Source of the DNA: Sphingopyxis granuli NBRC 100800
GTDB taxonomy: Bacteria > Pseudomonadota > Alphaproteobacteria > Sphingomonadales > Sphingomonadaceae
Direction: 5' to 3'
DNA length: 32,234 nucleotides
NCBI RefSeq assembly: GCF_001591045.1
Contig: NZ_BCUA01000042.1
Location: 1-32,234 of the forward strand
Under the pieces are notes generated by a model. It did no database searches and was not told the DNA's origin. It saw nothing but the letters and a program-made list of their open reading frames with translations. Positions 16,441 to 25,298 of the stretch are shown piece by piece; the first letter of the stretch is position 1, and each line of letters starts with the position of its first letter. The position numbers and the translations under genes were made by a program.

Positions 16441-16902
16441 ATGATGAAGATGAGCCTGATCCTCGCGGCCCCGGTGGCGCTGGCGCTGCTCGCCGGCTGC
16501 GAAAAGGCGGAGGCGCCGGCCCCGGCGCCTACCGACACCACCGAGGTCCCGGTCGAAACCGTGCCGCCCGTCGATACCGCGGCCCCCGATGCAGGGACCG
16601 ATCCGGCGACCGCGTCGCACCGCTTCGCAAGCTGGGCGGGCAAATGGACCGGGGTCGAGGGCATGTATGTGACGATCGCCCCGGCTGCCGAGCTCGGCAA
16701 ATACAAGCTGGAGATGCAGTCCGACCTCGACACCAGGGGGACCTATGACGGGCAGGACAGCGAGCATGGCATCCAGTTCCGGCGCGGCGGCGAGCAACTG
16801 TCGCTCCATCGCGGCAACGGCGACGAAACCGGGCTCAAATATCTGGCCGGCAAGCAGCAGTGCCTGATCGTCAAGCAGGGCGAGGGCTATTGCCGCGACT
16901 GA
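16441..16902 (+). CDS. Predicted lipoprotein, unknown function
   Basis: A 153-residue protein with a lipoprotein signal peptide: a hydrophobic stretch (SLILAAPVALALLAG) ends in the lipobox LLAGC with Cys20. A low-complexity Pro/Ala/Thr linker (about 22-58) follows, then a compact C-terminal domain (RFASWAGKWTGVEGMYVTI... to CLIVKQGEGYC) with two cysteines that could form a disulfide. No family is recognised. AAGGAG lies 4-7 nt before two adjacent ATGs (16441, 16444). It stands between the dehydratase and a GNAT gene on the same strand. Confidence 0.82.
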   Translation: MMKMSLILAAPVALALLAGCEKAEAPAPAPTDTTEVPVETVPPVDTAAPDAGTDPATASHRFASWAGKWTGVEGMYVTIAPAAELGKYKLEMQSDLDTRGTYDGQDSEHGIQFRRGGEQLSLHRGNGDETGLKYLAGKQQCLIVKQGEGYCRD

Positions 16903-16910
16903 GGCGCCGC

Positions 16911-16968
16911 GGCAATCCAGAGCTTGCGTAAACCGCTCCGGATTGCTTCGCTTCGCTCGCAATGACGA
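16911..16968. repeat. Dispersed repeat (ggcaatcc / attgcttcgc type)
   Basis: GCAATCC (16912-16918) pairs with GGATTGC (16940-16946), and the element runs on through cttcgcttcgctcgcaatgacga. A diverged copy lies at 32110-32158 and a fragment near 6763-6785. The ATG used for the next gene is inside the element. Confidence 0.75.
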
Positions 16969-17573
16969 ATCATGCGAACCAGGCGGACCAAATCCTCGAG
17001 GCATGCGACGACGATCGGCCTGCCTTGGTCGAAACGTTGGCGCAGGCGTTTCAGACCGATCCCGCCTTGTCGTGGATATTGCCCGAACCCGACCTCCGCG
17101 CCCGCGCGTTGCGCGGCCTGTTCCGCGCCCTCGTTCCCGCCGACATGCGTGCGGGTGTCGCGTTGCGCGGGGCGGATGACGAATCGGCTTCGTTGTGGCG
17201 GGCGCCGGGTCGTGCTCACAGCGGCAGCCTCGAATTTCTGCGCACCGTGCTTCCGCTCGTCGCGGCCTTCGGCACCGCGCTGCCGCGCGGTCTGAAAGTG
17301 CAGGGAAGCATCGACGCGCACCGGCCGCCGGGGCGCTTCTGGTATCTCCATTATGTCGGCGTGCGTCCCGCGCATCAGGGGAAGGGGCACGGCGGGCGGC
17401 TCATCCGCGCACAGACCGCAAGGGCCGATGCCGAAGGGCTGCCCTGCTGGCTGGAAACCGCGACGCCGCACAACGTGCCGCTTTACGAACGGCTGGGGTT
17501 CGTCGCGCAGGTCGAATGGGACGTGCCCGGCGGCGGACCGCATTTCTGGGGAATGATGCGCCCGGCCGCGTAA
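16962..17573 (+). CDS. GNAT family N-acetyltransferase
   Basis: A predicted 203-residue N-acetyltransferase. The acetyl-CoA loop VRPAHQGKGHGGRLIRA lies at 134-150 after the strand WYLHYVGV, and the C-terminal ETATPHNVPLYERLGF is the classical GNAT region near the catalytic tyrosine. Substrate is unknown; the sequence arrangement resembles small-molecule acetyltransferases rather than ribosomal ones. The only upstream in-frame ATG (16962) falls inside a dispersed repeat. Either the repeat supplied the start codon, or translation begins downstream at a non-ATG codon before the conserved LVETLAQAFQTDPALSWIL segment. The gene is followed by a palindromic repeat. Confidence 0.88.
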   Translation: MTNHANQADQILEACDDDRPALVETLAQAFQTDPALSWILPEPDLRARALRGLFRALVPADMRAGVALRGADDESASLWRAPGRAHSGSLEFLRTVLPLVAAFGTALPRGLKVQGSIDAHRPPGRFWYLHYVGVRPAHQGKGHGGRLIRAQTARADAEGLPCWLETATPHNVPLYERLGFVAQVEWDVPGGGPHFWGMMRPAA

Positions 17574-17593
17574 GCGTCGTCTCAGCTTGAGAA

Positions 17594-17686
17594 GCCGAGT
17601 GCTCCCGCGCAGGCGGGAGCCCGGAGTGGAAAAGCCAAGGTCGGCGCTCCATCGCTCCGGGGTCCCCGCCTGCGCGGGGACTCGGC
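17594..17686. repeat. Composite palindromic repeat between convergent genes
   Basis: Outer inverted repeat GCCGAGT (17594-17600) / ACTCGGC (17680-17686) encloses two hairpins: GCTCCCGC-GCAG-GCGGGAGC (17601-17620) and TCCCCGC-CTGC-GCGGGGA (17663-17680). It is a REPIN-like structure between convergent genes and may also stop transcription. Confidence 0.8.
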
Positions 17687-17710
17687 ATGGTTCATCCAAA
17701 CATGAACGCC

Positions 17711-18400
17711 CTAGTCGTCGAAGCCGACGAAGCGGACGGCCTCGTCGACGCTCTTGCGGTTCGACACGACGGCGTTGGCGGGGAACGTCTCGTCGGGCCA
17801 GCCCATGGCGACGCAGATCATGATGACCTGATCGTCGGGGATATGCGCATGTTCGCGCACCACCGGGCTTTGCATGATCCCCTGGCTGTTGATGACGCAG
17901 CCCAGCCCGCGCGACCATGCCGCGTTGACCAGCGCGTTGGTCACCGCCCCGCAGTCGAAGGGGGCGATGTCGCTGCCGAGCAGCGCGCGATCATAGGTGA
18001 CGACGATGCTCACCGGCGCGTCGAACTGGCGGAAACCGCGCAGCACCCAATCCTGTCGCGCGTCCCGATCGTCGCGCGCGATTCCCATCGCGCCGAACAA
18101 TTGCTTGGCGATTTCGATCTGGCGCGTTCGGTGCGCGTCGACGACCCGGTCGAAGCGGCGGAATTCGCGGCTGTCGGGCTTGCCGGCCAAGATGCCCTCG
18201 CTATTGCCGCGGCGGATCGCGTCGAGCGGCGCGCCGGTTACGACCGAGAAATTCCAGCACTGGTTGTTGAAGGAAGAGGGCGCGCGCATCGCGACCTCGA
18301 TGATCTCGGCGATCAGCGCGCGTGGAACTGGCTTGTCGAGGAAGCCGCGGATCGACCGGCGACCGCGGACCACCTCGTCATAGGGCAGTGCGCCCGTCAC
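17711..18400 (-). CDS. Nitroreductase family flavoprotein
   Basis: A predicted FMN-dependent NAD(P)H oxidoreductase of 229 residues. The N-terminal [17 protein letters not shown] is the FMN-phosphate binding signature, followed by [25 protein letters not shown] and the C-terminal MGWPDETFP...[14 protein letters not shown] also fit the family. The physiological electron acceptor is unknown. The start is GTG at 18400, overlapping the hemA stop by 4 nt (GTGA), so it is almost certainly translated from the hemA transcript. The reading frame stays open far upstream, but that part is antisense noise in the hemA region. Confidence 0.9.
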   Translation of the reverse strand: MTGALPYDEVVRGRRSIRGFLDKPVPRALIAEIIEVAMRAPSSFNNQCWNFSVVTGAPLDAIRRGNSEGILAGKPDSREFRRFDRVVDAHRTRQIEIAKQLFGAMGIARDDRDARQDWVLRGFRQFDAPVSIVVTYDRALLGSDIAPFDCGAVTNALVNAAWSRGLGCVINSQGIMQSPVVREHAHIPDDQVIMICVAMGWPDETFPANAVVSNRKSVDEAVRFVGFDD

Positions 18401-19623
18401 GCCGCCTTCTGGAATTCCAGTTCGAGCCGATCCCAGATTTCGACCAGCGCCGTGGTCAGGTCGCGCATCATCGCCTCGTCGTGCGTCGGGCCGGGCGTGA
18501 AGCGCAGCCGTTCGGTGCCGCGCGGCACGGTCGGGAAATTGATCGGCTGGACGTAGACGCCATATTCGGCGAGCAATATGTCGCTGATCTTCTTGGCGCG
18601 CACCGGGTCGCCGACCATCAGCGGCACGATGTGCGTCGTCGAATCCATCACCGGCAGGCCCGCGTCGCGGAAGCTCTGCTTGAGATAGGCCGCCGCCGCC
18701 TGCTGCGCGTCGCGCTCGACGCTCGACTGCTTGAGGTGGCGGACCGCCGCGAGCACTCCGGCGACCAGCACCGGCGACAGGCTGGTGGTGAAGATGAAGC
18801 CGGGCGCATAGCTGCGGATGACGTCGATGATGTTCCGGTCGGCGGCGATATAGCCGCCCATCACGCCGAACGCCTTGCCGAGCGTGCCTTCGATGATGTC
18901 GACGCGGGAAGCGCACTCGTCGCGGTCGGTGATGCCGCCGCCGCGCGGGCCGTACATGCCGACCGCGTGGACCTCGTCGCAATAGGTGAGCGCGTTATAT
19001 TTCTCTGCGAGGTCGCAGATCGCGTGGATCGGCGCGATGTCGCCGTCCATCGAATAGACGCTTTCGAACGCGATGACCTTGGCCGCCTGCGGATCGTCGG
19101 CTGCGAGCAGTTCCTCGAGATGATCGAGGTCGTTGTGGCGCCACACGCGCTTTTCGCAGCCCGAATTGCGGATGCCCGCGATCATCGAGGCGTGGTTGAG
19201 CTCGTCCGAATAGATGATGCAGCCCGGCAGCAGCTTGCCCAGCGTGCCGAGCGTCGCCTCGTTCGAGATATAGCCCGAGGTGAAGAGCAGCGCGCCTTCC
19301 TTGCCGTGCAGGTCGGCGAGCTCGGCCTCCAGATCGATATGATAATGGGTGTTGCCCGCGATGTTGCGCGTACCGCCGGCGCCCGCGCCGACGTCGTGCA
19401 GCGCTTCCTCCATCGCGGCGACGACCTTCGGGTGCTGGCCCATCGACAGATAGTCGTTCGAGCACCAGACGGTGATCGGCTTCGGTCCGTTGTGCCCGGC
19501 AAAGCAGCGCGCGTTGGGAAAGGCGCCCTTGTTGCGCAGGATGTCGATGAAGACGCGGTAGCGGCCTTCCTCGTGCAGCCGGTCGATGGCTCGGGCGAAA
19601 ATATCGTCGTAGTTCACTTGCAT
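18397..19623 (-). CDS. hemA: 5-aminolevulinate synthase
   Basis: Condenses glycine and succinyl-CoA to 5-aminolevulinate, the first step of tetrapyrrole synthesis by the C4 (Shemin) route used by alphaproteobacteria. The 408-residue length is standard. Visible hallmarks are [35 protein letters not shown], the PLP-contacting [11 protein letters not shown] and the Schiff-base lysine Lys250 in GTLGKAFG. I chose the ATG at 19623 (MQVNYDDIF), which matches the family N-terminus. The gene follows murI after about 100 bp and is coupled to a nitroreductase downstream. A 15-bp palindrome lies upstream. Confidence 0.97.
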   Translation of the reverse strand: MQVNYDDIFARAIDRLHEEGRYRVFIDILRNKGAFPNARCFAGHNGPKPITVWCSNDYLSMGQHPKVVAAMEEALHDVGAGAGGTRNIAGNTHYHIDLEAELADLHGKEGALLFTSGYISNEATLGTLGKLLPGCIIYSDELNHASMIAGIRNSGCEKRVWRHNDLDHLEELLAADDPQAAKVIAFESVYSMDGDIAPIHAICDLAEKYNALTYCDEVHAVGMYGPRGGGITDRDECASRVDIIEGTLGKAFGVMGGYIAADRNIIDVIRSYAPGFIFTTSLSPVLVAGVLAAVRHLKQSSVERDAQQAAAAYLKQSFRDAGLPVMDSTTHIVPLMVGDPVRAKKISDILLAEYGVYVQPINFPTVPRGTERLRFTPGPTHDEAMMRDLTTALVEIWDRLELEFQKAA

Positions 19624-19701
19624 GCCCCGCAGCTTCGGGTGCGCCGCCCCCTCCGGCGACGAACGGACGGGGCAATAGCGTCGATTTTCCGCGAAGGCCA
19701 G

Positions 19702-19716
19702 TGCGAACGATTCGCA
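19702..19716. promoter_or_regulatory. Palindrome upstream of hemA, candidate operator
   Basis: TGCGAA-CGA-TTCGCA is a perfect 6-3-6 inverted repeat about 80 bp before the hemA ATG and just past the murI stop. No T-tract follows, so it is a poor terminator. Regulation of hemA through it is an inference; it does not match the FNR or alphaproteobacterial LexA consensus. Confidence 0.35.
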
Positions 19717-19724
19717 AGCATGGG

Positions 19725-20531
19725 TCAAATTGTCTCAGTCCGCCCAATGCCATAGGGGCGCAGCGCGGCGAGCGGCGGCGGCGGAATCGCGTCGCTGCGG
19801 GTGAAGGCGGCAAGGCCCGGAGATGCGGTGATGGGCCAGTCCTGCCCCGCGGTCAGCTGGGCGACGCGCCGCGCGATGCCCGCCGCGCCGTCGATCAACT
19901 GCACGCCGGGGCCCGCCGCGGTTTGCAGCTCATCGAGCAGCAGCGGGAAATGGGTGCAGGCGAGCACGATGACGTCCATCGCATCGCCGCCGGGTTGATC
20001 GGTCAGGCCCGCGATCGCGCGCGCCACCACCGCCGGGTCGACCGTCTCGCCGCGCAGCCGCGCTTCCGCCGCCGTCACCAGTTCGGGGCTGCCGTGGCGC
20101 AGCACCGTCTTGCCTGCGGCGAAGCGCGCGCTGAGGTCGTCGACATAGGGCTGGCGCACCGTCGCCTCGGTACCGAGCACGCCGATAACGCCGCTATGGG
20201 TCAGCGCGGCGGCGGGCTTGATCGCGGGGACGGTGCCGACGATCGGCAGGTCGAGCGCGGCACGGACATGCGACAGCGCGATCGTGGAGGCCGTGTTGCA
20301 GGCGATCACGGCCAGCCGCGGCTGAAAGCGCTCGACGAGCCGGCCGAGCAGCGCGGGAACGCGCGCCGCAAGCTCCTCGTCGCTTTTCCGGCCATAGGGC
20401 AGGCCGGCATAGTCGGCGGCATAGACGAAGGGCGCGTTCGGCAGCAGGGCGCGTGTCGCGGCGAGCACGGTCAATCCGCCGAGACCGCTGTCGAAGAAGA
20501 GGATCGGGGCGTCGAGGGCAGGGGGGGGCAT
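19725..20531 (-). CDS. murI: Glutamate racemase
   Basis: Interconverts L- and D-glutamate in the cytoplasm to supply D-glutamate for peptidoglycan. The 268-residue protein starts with the motif [12 protein letters not shown] (11-22). It has the two catalytic cysteines: Cys78 in IACNTAST and Cys192 in [10 protein letters not shown]. It lacks a recognisable N-terminal regulatory extension. It is divergent from plsY across 161 bp and upstream of hemA on the same strand. Confidence 0.95.
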   Translation of the reverse strand: MPPPALDAPILFFDSGLGGLTVLAATRALLPNAPFVYAADYAGLPYGRKSDEELAARVPALLGRLVERFQPRLAVIACNTASTIALSHVRAALDLPIVGTVPAIKPAAALTHSGVIGVLGTEATVRQPYVDDLSARFAAGKTVLRHGSPELVTAAEARLRGETVDPAVVARAIAGLTDQPGGDAMDVIVLACTHFPLLLDELQTAAGPGVQLIDGAAGIARRVAQLTAGQDWPITASPGLAAFTRSDAIPPPPLAALRPYGIGRTETI

Positions 20532-20692
20532 GACCGGCGCCTAGCAGGCACGCGCGCCGCGCTCAATCGCTTCGCGTCGAACGGAATTTGCAAGGGCGAC
20601 GTTGATCCATTCTGGCAGTCATCCGGTCCGAATCCGTTGATCGCCGGACGTATTGGCTGCACAGTGCGACCGGAGAATATTGGGGGACCGAG

Positions 20693-21313
20693 ATGACCGT
20701 CTATCTGCTGATCGCCGCCGGCTACCTGCTCGGCTCCATCCCCTTCGGCGTCCTGCTGACGCGCATGTTCGGCGCGGGCGACCTTCGGCGGATCGGGTCG
20801 GGCAACATCGGCGCCACCAACGTGCTGCGGACCGGGCGCAAGGGACTTGCGGCGGCGACGCTGCTGCTCGACGGCGCGAAGGGCGCGGTCGCGGTGCTGC
20901 TCGCACGCCATTTCGTGCCCGGGCTCGGCGATCATGGCGCGATGATCGCGGGCGCCGCGGCGATGATCGGTCATTGCTACCCCGTCTGGCTGCGCTTCCG
21001 CGGCGGCAAGGGGGTGGCGACGCTGCTCGGCGTGGCGCTCGCGCTTGCCTGGCCGATCGGGCTCGTCTTCGCCGTCTTCTGGCTCGGCGCCGTGCTGTTG
21101 CTCCGCATCTCTTCGCTCGGCGGCATGGCGGGGGCGGTCGCGGCGCCCGTCGCGGCGCTTGTCCTCGGCTATCCGGTCTATGCCGCCGGGCTGGCCGGGC
21201 TGGCGGCGATCCTGCTGTGGCGGCATCGTGAGAATATCGCCCGGCTGCGCGCCGGGACCGAACCCCGCATCGGGGCGGGGAAGGGCGCGCCCGATCCGGA
21301 CGCGGCCGCGTGA
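20693..21313 (+). CDS. plsY: Glycerol-3-phosphate acyltransferase PlsY
   Basis: An integral inner-membrane enzyme that transfers an acyl group from acyl-phosphate to glycerol-3-phosphate, forming lysophosphatidate for phospholipid synthesis. The 206-residue protein shows family motifs SIPFGVLLTR with IGSGNIGATNVLRTGRK (about 17-47), GHCYPVWLRFRGGKGVAT (about 94-111) and several hydrophobic helices. GGGGGACC precedes the ATG. It overlaps dprA by 4 nt (GTGA); this plsY-dprA pairing is common in alphaproteobacteria. Confidence 0.96.
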   Translation: MTVYLLIAAGYLLGSIPFGVLLTRMFGAGDLRRIGSGNIGATNVLRTGRKGLAAATLLLDGAKGAVAVLLARHFVPGLGDHGAMIAGAAAMIGHCYPVWLRFRGGKGVATLLGVALALAWPIGLVFAVFWLGAVLLLRISSLGGMAGAVAAPVAALVLGYPVYAAGLAGLAAILLWRHRENIARLRAGTEPRIGAGKGAPDPDAAA

Positions 21314-22392
21314 CCGATGCCGAACGGCTGGCGCGGCTGCGGCTGATCCGCACGCCGCACGTCGGCCCGGTGAGCTGGCACCAGCTGATGCAGCGCTTCG
21401 GGTCGGGCGAAGCCGCACTTGCGGCGCTCCCCGACCTCGCGCTGCGCGGCGGCGGCAAGCCGCGCATCGCCCCGGCCGAAGTCGCCGAGCACGAGATCGC
21501 CCGCGTTTCGACGCTCGGTGCGCGCCATGTCTTCAGCGACGAAGCCGATTATTCGTCCTTGCTTCGCGAGGTGGAAAGCGCGCCGCCGGTGCTGATCGTG
21601 CGTGGCGACGGCGCGATGCTCCATCGTCCCTGCGTCGCGATCGTCGGTGCGCGCAACGCCTCCGCCGCGGCCTGCCGCTTCGCGCGCCAGCTCGCCGCCG
21701 ATCTTGCGGCGCGCGGTGTCACCGTGGTCAGCGGGCTGGCGCGCGGGGTCGACACCGCGGCGCATGTCGGCGCGCTGGGCGGCGCGACCGCGGCGGTGAT
21801 CGCGAGCGGTATCGACATCGCCTTCCCGACCGAGAATGCCGCCTTGCAGGACCGGATCGCAGCCGACCATCTGCTGATTACCGAACAGCCGCCGGGTACC
21901 GAGCCGCTCGCGCGCCACTTTCCGGCGCGCAACCGGATCATCGCCGGGCTGGCGCAGGGAACGGTGGTGATCGAGGCGGCGCCCCGGTCGGGCTCGCTGA
22001 TCACCGCGCGCCGCGCCGGCGACTATGGACGCGAAGTGATGGCCGTTCCCGGCTCGCCGCTCGATCCGCGTGCGCAAGGGTGCAACCTGCTGATCCGCGA
22101 AGGCGCGACGCTGGTCCAGAATGCCGACGATGTGGTCGAGGCGCTCGGGCCGATCGACGCCCGCATGACGCGCGCGGCCCCGCGGCTCCGCGATGTCGCA
22201 TCGACCGGACCGCAGGTGGCGGAGGGCGACCGCGGCGCCATCGCCAGCCTGCTCGGCGCCACCCCGGTCGCCATCGACGAACTGGTGCGCCAGTCGGGCC
22301 GCCCGGCGGCGGCGGTGCAGCTCGTGCTACTCGAACTCGAACTGGCGGGCCGGCTGGAACGCCACGCCGGCGCCCGGGTCAGCGTCGCCTGA
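21310..22392 (+). CDS. dprA: DNA-processing protein DprA
   Basis: Binds incoming single-stranded DNA during natural transformation and loads RecA. The 360-residue protein has the extended Rossmann fold signature VAIVGARNASAAACRFARQLA with VVSGLARGVDTAAHVGAL (about 112-158). The conserved HFPARNRIIAGLAQGTVVIEA and GREVMAVPGSP...GCNLLIREGATLV follow, and a C-terminal winged-helix-like region (PVAIDELVRQSGRPAAAVQLVLLELELAGRLER) closes the protein. The start is GTG at 21310 overlapping plsY. No other competence gene is visible here, so competence of the strain is not implied. Confidence 0.96.
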   Translation: MTDAERLARLRLIRTPHVGPVSWHQLMQRFGSGEAALAALPDLALRGGGKPRIAPAEVAEHEIARVSTLGARHVFSDEADYSSLLREVESAPPVLIVRGDGAMLHRPCVAIVGARNASAAACRFARQLAADLAARGVTVVSGLARGVDTAAHVGALGGATAAVIASGIDIAFPTENAALQDRIAADHLLITEQPPGTEPLARHFPARNRIIAGLAQGTVVIEAAPRSGSLITARRAGDYGREVMAVPGSPLDPRAQGCNLLIREGATLVQNADDVVEALGPIDARMTRAAPRLRDVASTGPQVAEGDRGAIASLLGATPVAIDELVRQSGRPAAAVQLVLLELELAGRLERHAGARVSVA

Positions 22393-22477
22393 GACCGGTG
22401 ATCCCGGCCGTTAAGCCATGGTTCAGCGCTCCGCCGACAGGTTGATGATATTGTATCACATGGTGGGGAGAGGGACG

Positions 22478-24034
22478 ATGCGGAGTCGCTTGCTGACGGG
22501 CGCAACGATGGCGGGGCTGCTCGCCGCCGGGCCGGCACCGCTTCCGGCGGCGAGTGCCGCCGCGAAGCCCGTGACGGGGCAGCAGGGTTTTTGCCGCACC
22601 GCCGACCCGCTCCCGCGCCTGCCTGCGGAGACCGGGGCGGGGCAACAGCGGCCCGACCGCGCGCTCAAATCCCGTGGCGGCTCCGGACGCGACCGTGCGA
22701 TGTCGGCCGAGCCACCGCCGCCACCAGCTCCTCCTCCCCCGCCGCCCTCTCCGCCACCGCCGCCGGCGATGGCGCCCATGGCGGCGGACGCGGTCGCGGT
22801 AACGGGTGCGCGCGCTGCGGGCGATGCGTCGCGAACTGCCGAGAGCGCGGCACCCGGATCGCCCGACGCCTCCCGCTACCCGCCATCGCCGCGGCCCTGG
22901 CCGCAGCCGCAGCCCCAGTCGGGCATCCTGACCGCGGGCGAGCATGACGACCTGCTCAATCCCGAACTCTACGCCGCCTATGTCAATCGCAGCGACCTGG
23001 GGCAGGAGGTGCGCGCCCTGCCGCGCGTCGACACGATGCGCGTGGTGACGGTCCGGGTCGCCGACCGCAACGGCCAGCCGATTCCCTTCGCCGACGTCGT
23101 CGTGACATGCAGCGACGGCAACAGCATCACCATGGCGACGCAGGCCGACGGCAGCGCGGTCTTCTTTCCCGGCCTCGACCGGCTGAGCGAGCGGATCACC
23201 GTGTCCGCACGCCAGGCGGGCCGGGCGATCGCCGACGCGCGCCCGGTGCTGGTGTCGGCGGCGGCCGGCGGCCAGCTCGTCGGCCTTACTGCGGACCGGA
23301 CGGCGGCGAAGGCGACGAAGCTCGACCTGATGCTCGTCGTCGACACCACGGGCAGCATGGGCGATGAGATCCGGTATCTGCAGGCCGAACTGCGTTCGAT
23401 CATCGCCGCGATCACCGCCAGGCATCGCGACCTCGATATCCGTGTCGGCTTCGTCTTCTATCGCGACGAGGGCGACGATTATGTCACCCGCAGCTTTGCC
23501 TTCGACCGCGACATCGGCGCGGCGCAGGGGCGGCTCGCGCAGCAATATGCGAGCGGCGGCGGCGATTATCCCGAAGCGATGGACCAGGCGCTGATCCGCG
23601 CGGTCGGGCAGGACTGGCGCCCCGATGCGGTGAAGTCGCTGCTGCTCGTCGCCGACGCGCCGCCGCATGACGATCGCTTCGGGCGGACGTGGCAGGCGGC
23701 GGAAGCCGCGCGCGCGAAGCGGATCCACATCACCCCGGTCGCCGCGTCGGGCGTCGCCGACAAGGCTGAATATGCGATGCGCGCGATGGCCGCGGCGACC
23801 CAGTCGCGCTATCTGTTCCTGACCGATGACAGCGGCGTCGGCAATCCGCATGCGCCGCCGGCGATCGACTGCTATCTCGTCACCCGGCTCGACGCGCTCG
23901 TCCGCCGCGTGATCGACAGCCAGATCAGCGGCCGCCGCATCGAGCCCGAACGCAGCGAGGTGATCCGCAGCGTCGGCGATTACGACGCCGGCAAATGCCG
24001 CCTGCCCGCGGGCTTCCGGTGGGACAATCAGTAA
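22478..24034 (+). CDS. Secreted von Willebrand factor A domain protein
   Basis: A 518-residue exported protein. After a signal-like N-terminus (RLLTGATMAGLLAAGPAPLPAASA, about 4-27) come a proline-rich tract (79-97) and a second Pro/Gln-rich linker (135-147). A carboxypeptidase-regulatory or Ig-like beta domain follows (about 187-262, VTVRVADRNGQPIPFADVVV...QADGSAVFFPG). The vWA domain (about 283-450) has an intact MIDAS: DTTGSMGDE (Asp289, Ser293), GGDYPEAMDQAL and VADAPPH. It should bind a divalent metal and probably a protein ligand in the periplasm or at the surface. The ATG at 22478 sits behind GGGGAGAGGG; longer in-frame starts are less convincing. Function is unknown. Confidence 0.88.
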   Translation: MRSRLLTGATMAGLLAAGPAPLPAASAAAKPVTGQQGFCRTADPLPRLPAETGAGQQRPDRALKSRGGSGRDRAMSAEPPPPPAPPPPPPSPPPPPAMAPMAADAVAVTGARAAGDASRTAESAAPGSPDASRYPPSPRPWPQPQPQSGILTAGEHDDLLNPELYAAYVNRSDLGQEVRALPRVDTMRVVTVRVADRNGQPIPFADVVVTCSDGNSITMATQADGSAVFFPGLDRLSERITVSARQAGRAIADARPVLVSAAAGGQLVGLTADRTAAKATKLDLMLVVDTTGSMGDEIRYLQAELRSIIAAITARHRDLDIRVGFVFYRDEGDDYVTRSFAFDRDIGAAQGRLAQQYASGGGDYPEAMDQALIRAVGQDWRPDAVKSLLLVADAPPHDDRFGRTWQAAEAARAKRIHITPVAASGVADKAEYAMRAMAAATQSRYLFLTDDSGVGNPHAPPAIDCYLVTRLDALVRRVIDSQISGRRIEPERSEVIRSVGDYDAGKCRLPAGFRWDNQ

Positions 24035-24135
24035 GCGATTGACACGCCCTCGCATCTGGCGGATGCGCGGGATCGTGGGTTGCTTCGCGAACATCTCGCA
24101 CCGCCGGGCGGTCGCGGGGTGCGGAGGAACGACCC

Positions 24136-25128
24136 ATGAGGAAATTGTTGTCGGCGCTTGCCGTCGCGGCGCTGCTGGCTCAGCCTGCCGCCGCCATCGC
24201 CAGGGACCAGGAACCGGTCAAGATTTCGGGACCCGCCAATGCGAAGGGCGTCGGTAGCGTCGCGATCGGCGCGTTCAACGTCGGCTTCATCTTCGAATCG
24301 ATCGACCAGACGCAGGCGAGCGGCGGCCTGATGGGCGCCTTCGGCGGCACCACCAAGGCAAAGAGCGAACTGGTCGGCGTGACGCCGGCGATGATGCAGA
24401 CGATCACCGATGCGGCCTATGCCGATTTCGTCTCCCGACTTCAGGCGAGCGGCTATACCGTCCAGACGCCCGCCGACCTGTTCGGTCACGCGGCGCTCGG
24501 CAAGAGCAAGTCGCAGGACGTGCCGCTCGACATCAACATCGCGCTCGAAAAGGGCAGCAAGGGCAAGGCGACCTATTTCAAGCCCAGTGATTTGCCGTCG
24601 CTGCTGATGATCCCCGGCGACTTCCTGGGGTCGGGGATGAGCAGCATCGGCATCAACATGGCCGCGGGCCAGACCGGCATGGCCTTCGCCAACTATGCGA
24701 AACAGGCGGGGGTCGGCGTGATCGACGTCGTCTATCTGATCGACTTTTCGAACCAGAAGCGTCCCGGCGCCTTCAGCTTCGGCGGCATCCAGGTCAACAG
24801 CGGCCTGTCGGTCGCGGCCGACTATTCGCGCCTGACGCTGATCGCGCCGAGCGGCAAGCAGTCGGTCATCACCGTCAAGGCCCCGGTCGCGGTCGAGGGC
24901 GATTTCATCGAAAAGGACGATGCGACCAGCGGCGCGGACAAGGCGCTGCAATCGGGCGCCAACGTCGCGGGCGGCCTCGCGGCGGTCGCCGGGCTGGGCG
25001 GCCTGCGCTTCGGCAAGACGCGCAAGTTCGAATTCGCGGCAAAGCCAGGCGCCTATGAAGAGGGTGCGGCCAAGGCAGCAAGCCTGGCGAGCGAGATGCT
25101 GATCGGGCGGCTGGGCGCCTTGCGCTGA
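24136..25128 (+). CDS. Secreted protein of unknown function
   Basis: A 330-residue protein with a clear signal peptide (MRKLLSALAVAALLAQPAAA, cleavage about 20-22) and no family that I recognise. The mature part is rich in Gly, Ala and Ser with alternating hydrophobic stretches (VGSVAIGAFNVGFIFESI, GVGVIDVVYLIDFS, FSFGGIQVNSGLSVAADYSRLTLI), suggesting a beta-rich fold. A glycine-rich helix near 275-295 could contact membrane. GGAGG precedes the ATG. It lies 101 bp after the vWA gene on the same strand and may share its transcript. Nothing in it identifies an enzyme. Confidence 0.78.
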   Translation: MRKLLSALAVAALLAQPAAAIARDQEPVKISGPANAKGVGSVAIGAFNVGFIFESIDQTQASGGLMGAFGGTTKAKSELVGVTPAMMQTITDAAYADFVSRLQASGYTVQTPADLFGHAALGKSKSQDVPLDINIALEKGSKGKATYFKPSDLPSLLMIPGDFLGSGMSSIGINMAAGQTGMAFANYAKQAGVGVIDVVYLIDFSNQKRPGAFSFGGIQVNSGLSVAADYSRLTLIAPSGKQSVITVKAPVAVEGDFIEKDDATSGADKALQSGANVAGGLAAVAGLGGLRFGKTRKFEFAAKPGAYEEGAAKAASLASEMLIGRLGALR

Positions 25129-25140
25129 TCCCCACCGTCG

Positions 25141-25193
25141 CCCCGCTAAGGCGGGGACCGCCGGCAGCCTTGTGCGACACCGCGAGCGGTCCC
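25141..25193. repeat. Palindromic repeat upstream of topA
   Basis: Hairpin CCCCGC-TAAG-GCGGGG (25141-25156), with GGGACCG (25154-25160) also able to pair with CGGTCCC (25187-25193). A REP-like element lying between a secreted-protein gene and topA; it might terminate the upstream transcript. Confidence 0.65.
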
Positions 25194-25298
25194 ATCTTCG
25201 CGGGCGACGACGGTTGCGCCAAATCCCTCTTGACGAAGGGCCAAGCGCTCCGCAACCCTCGCGCACACGTGTAAGGGTTCCCAGCGAACGGATTTTCA

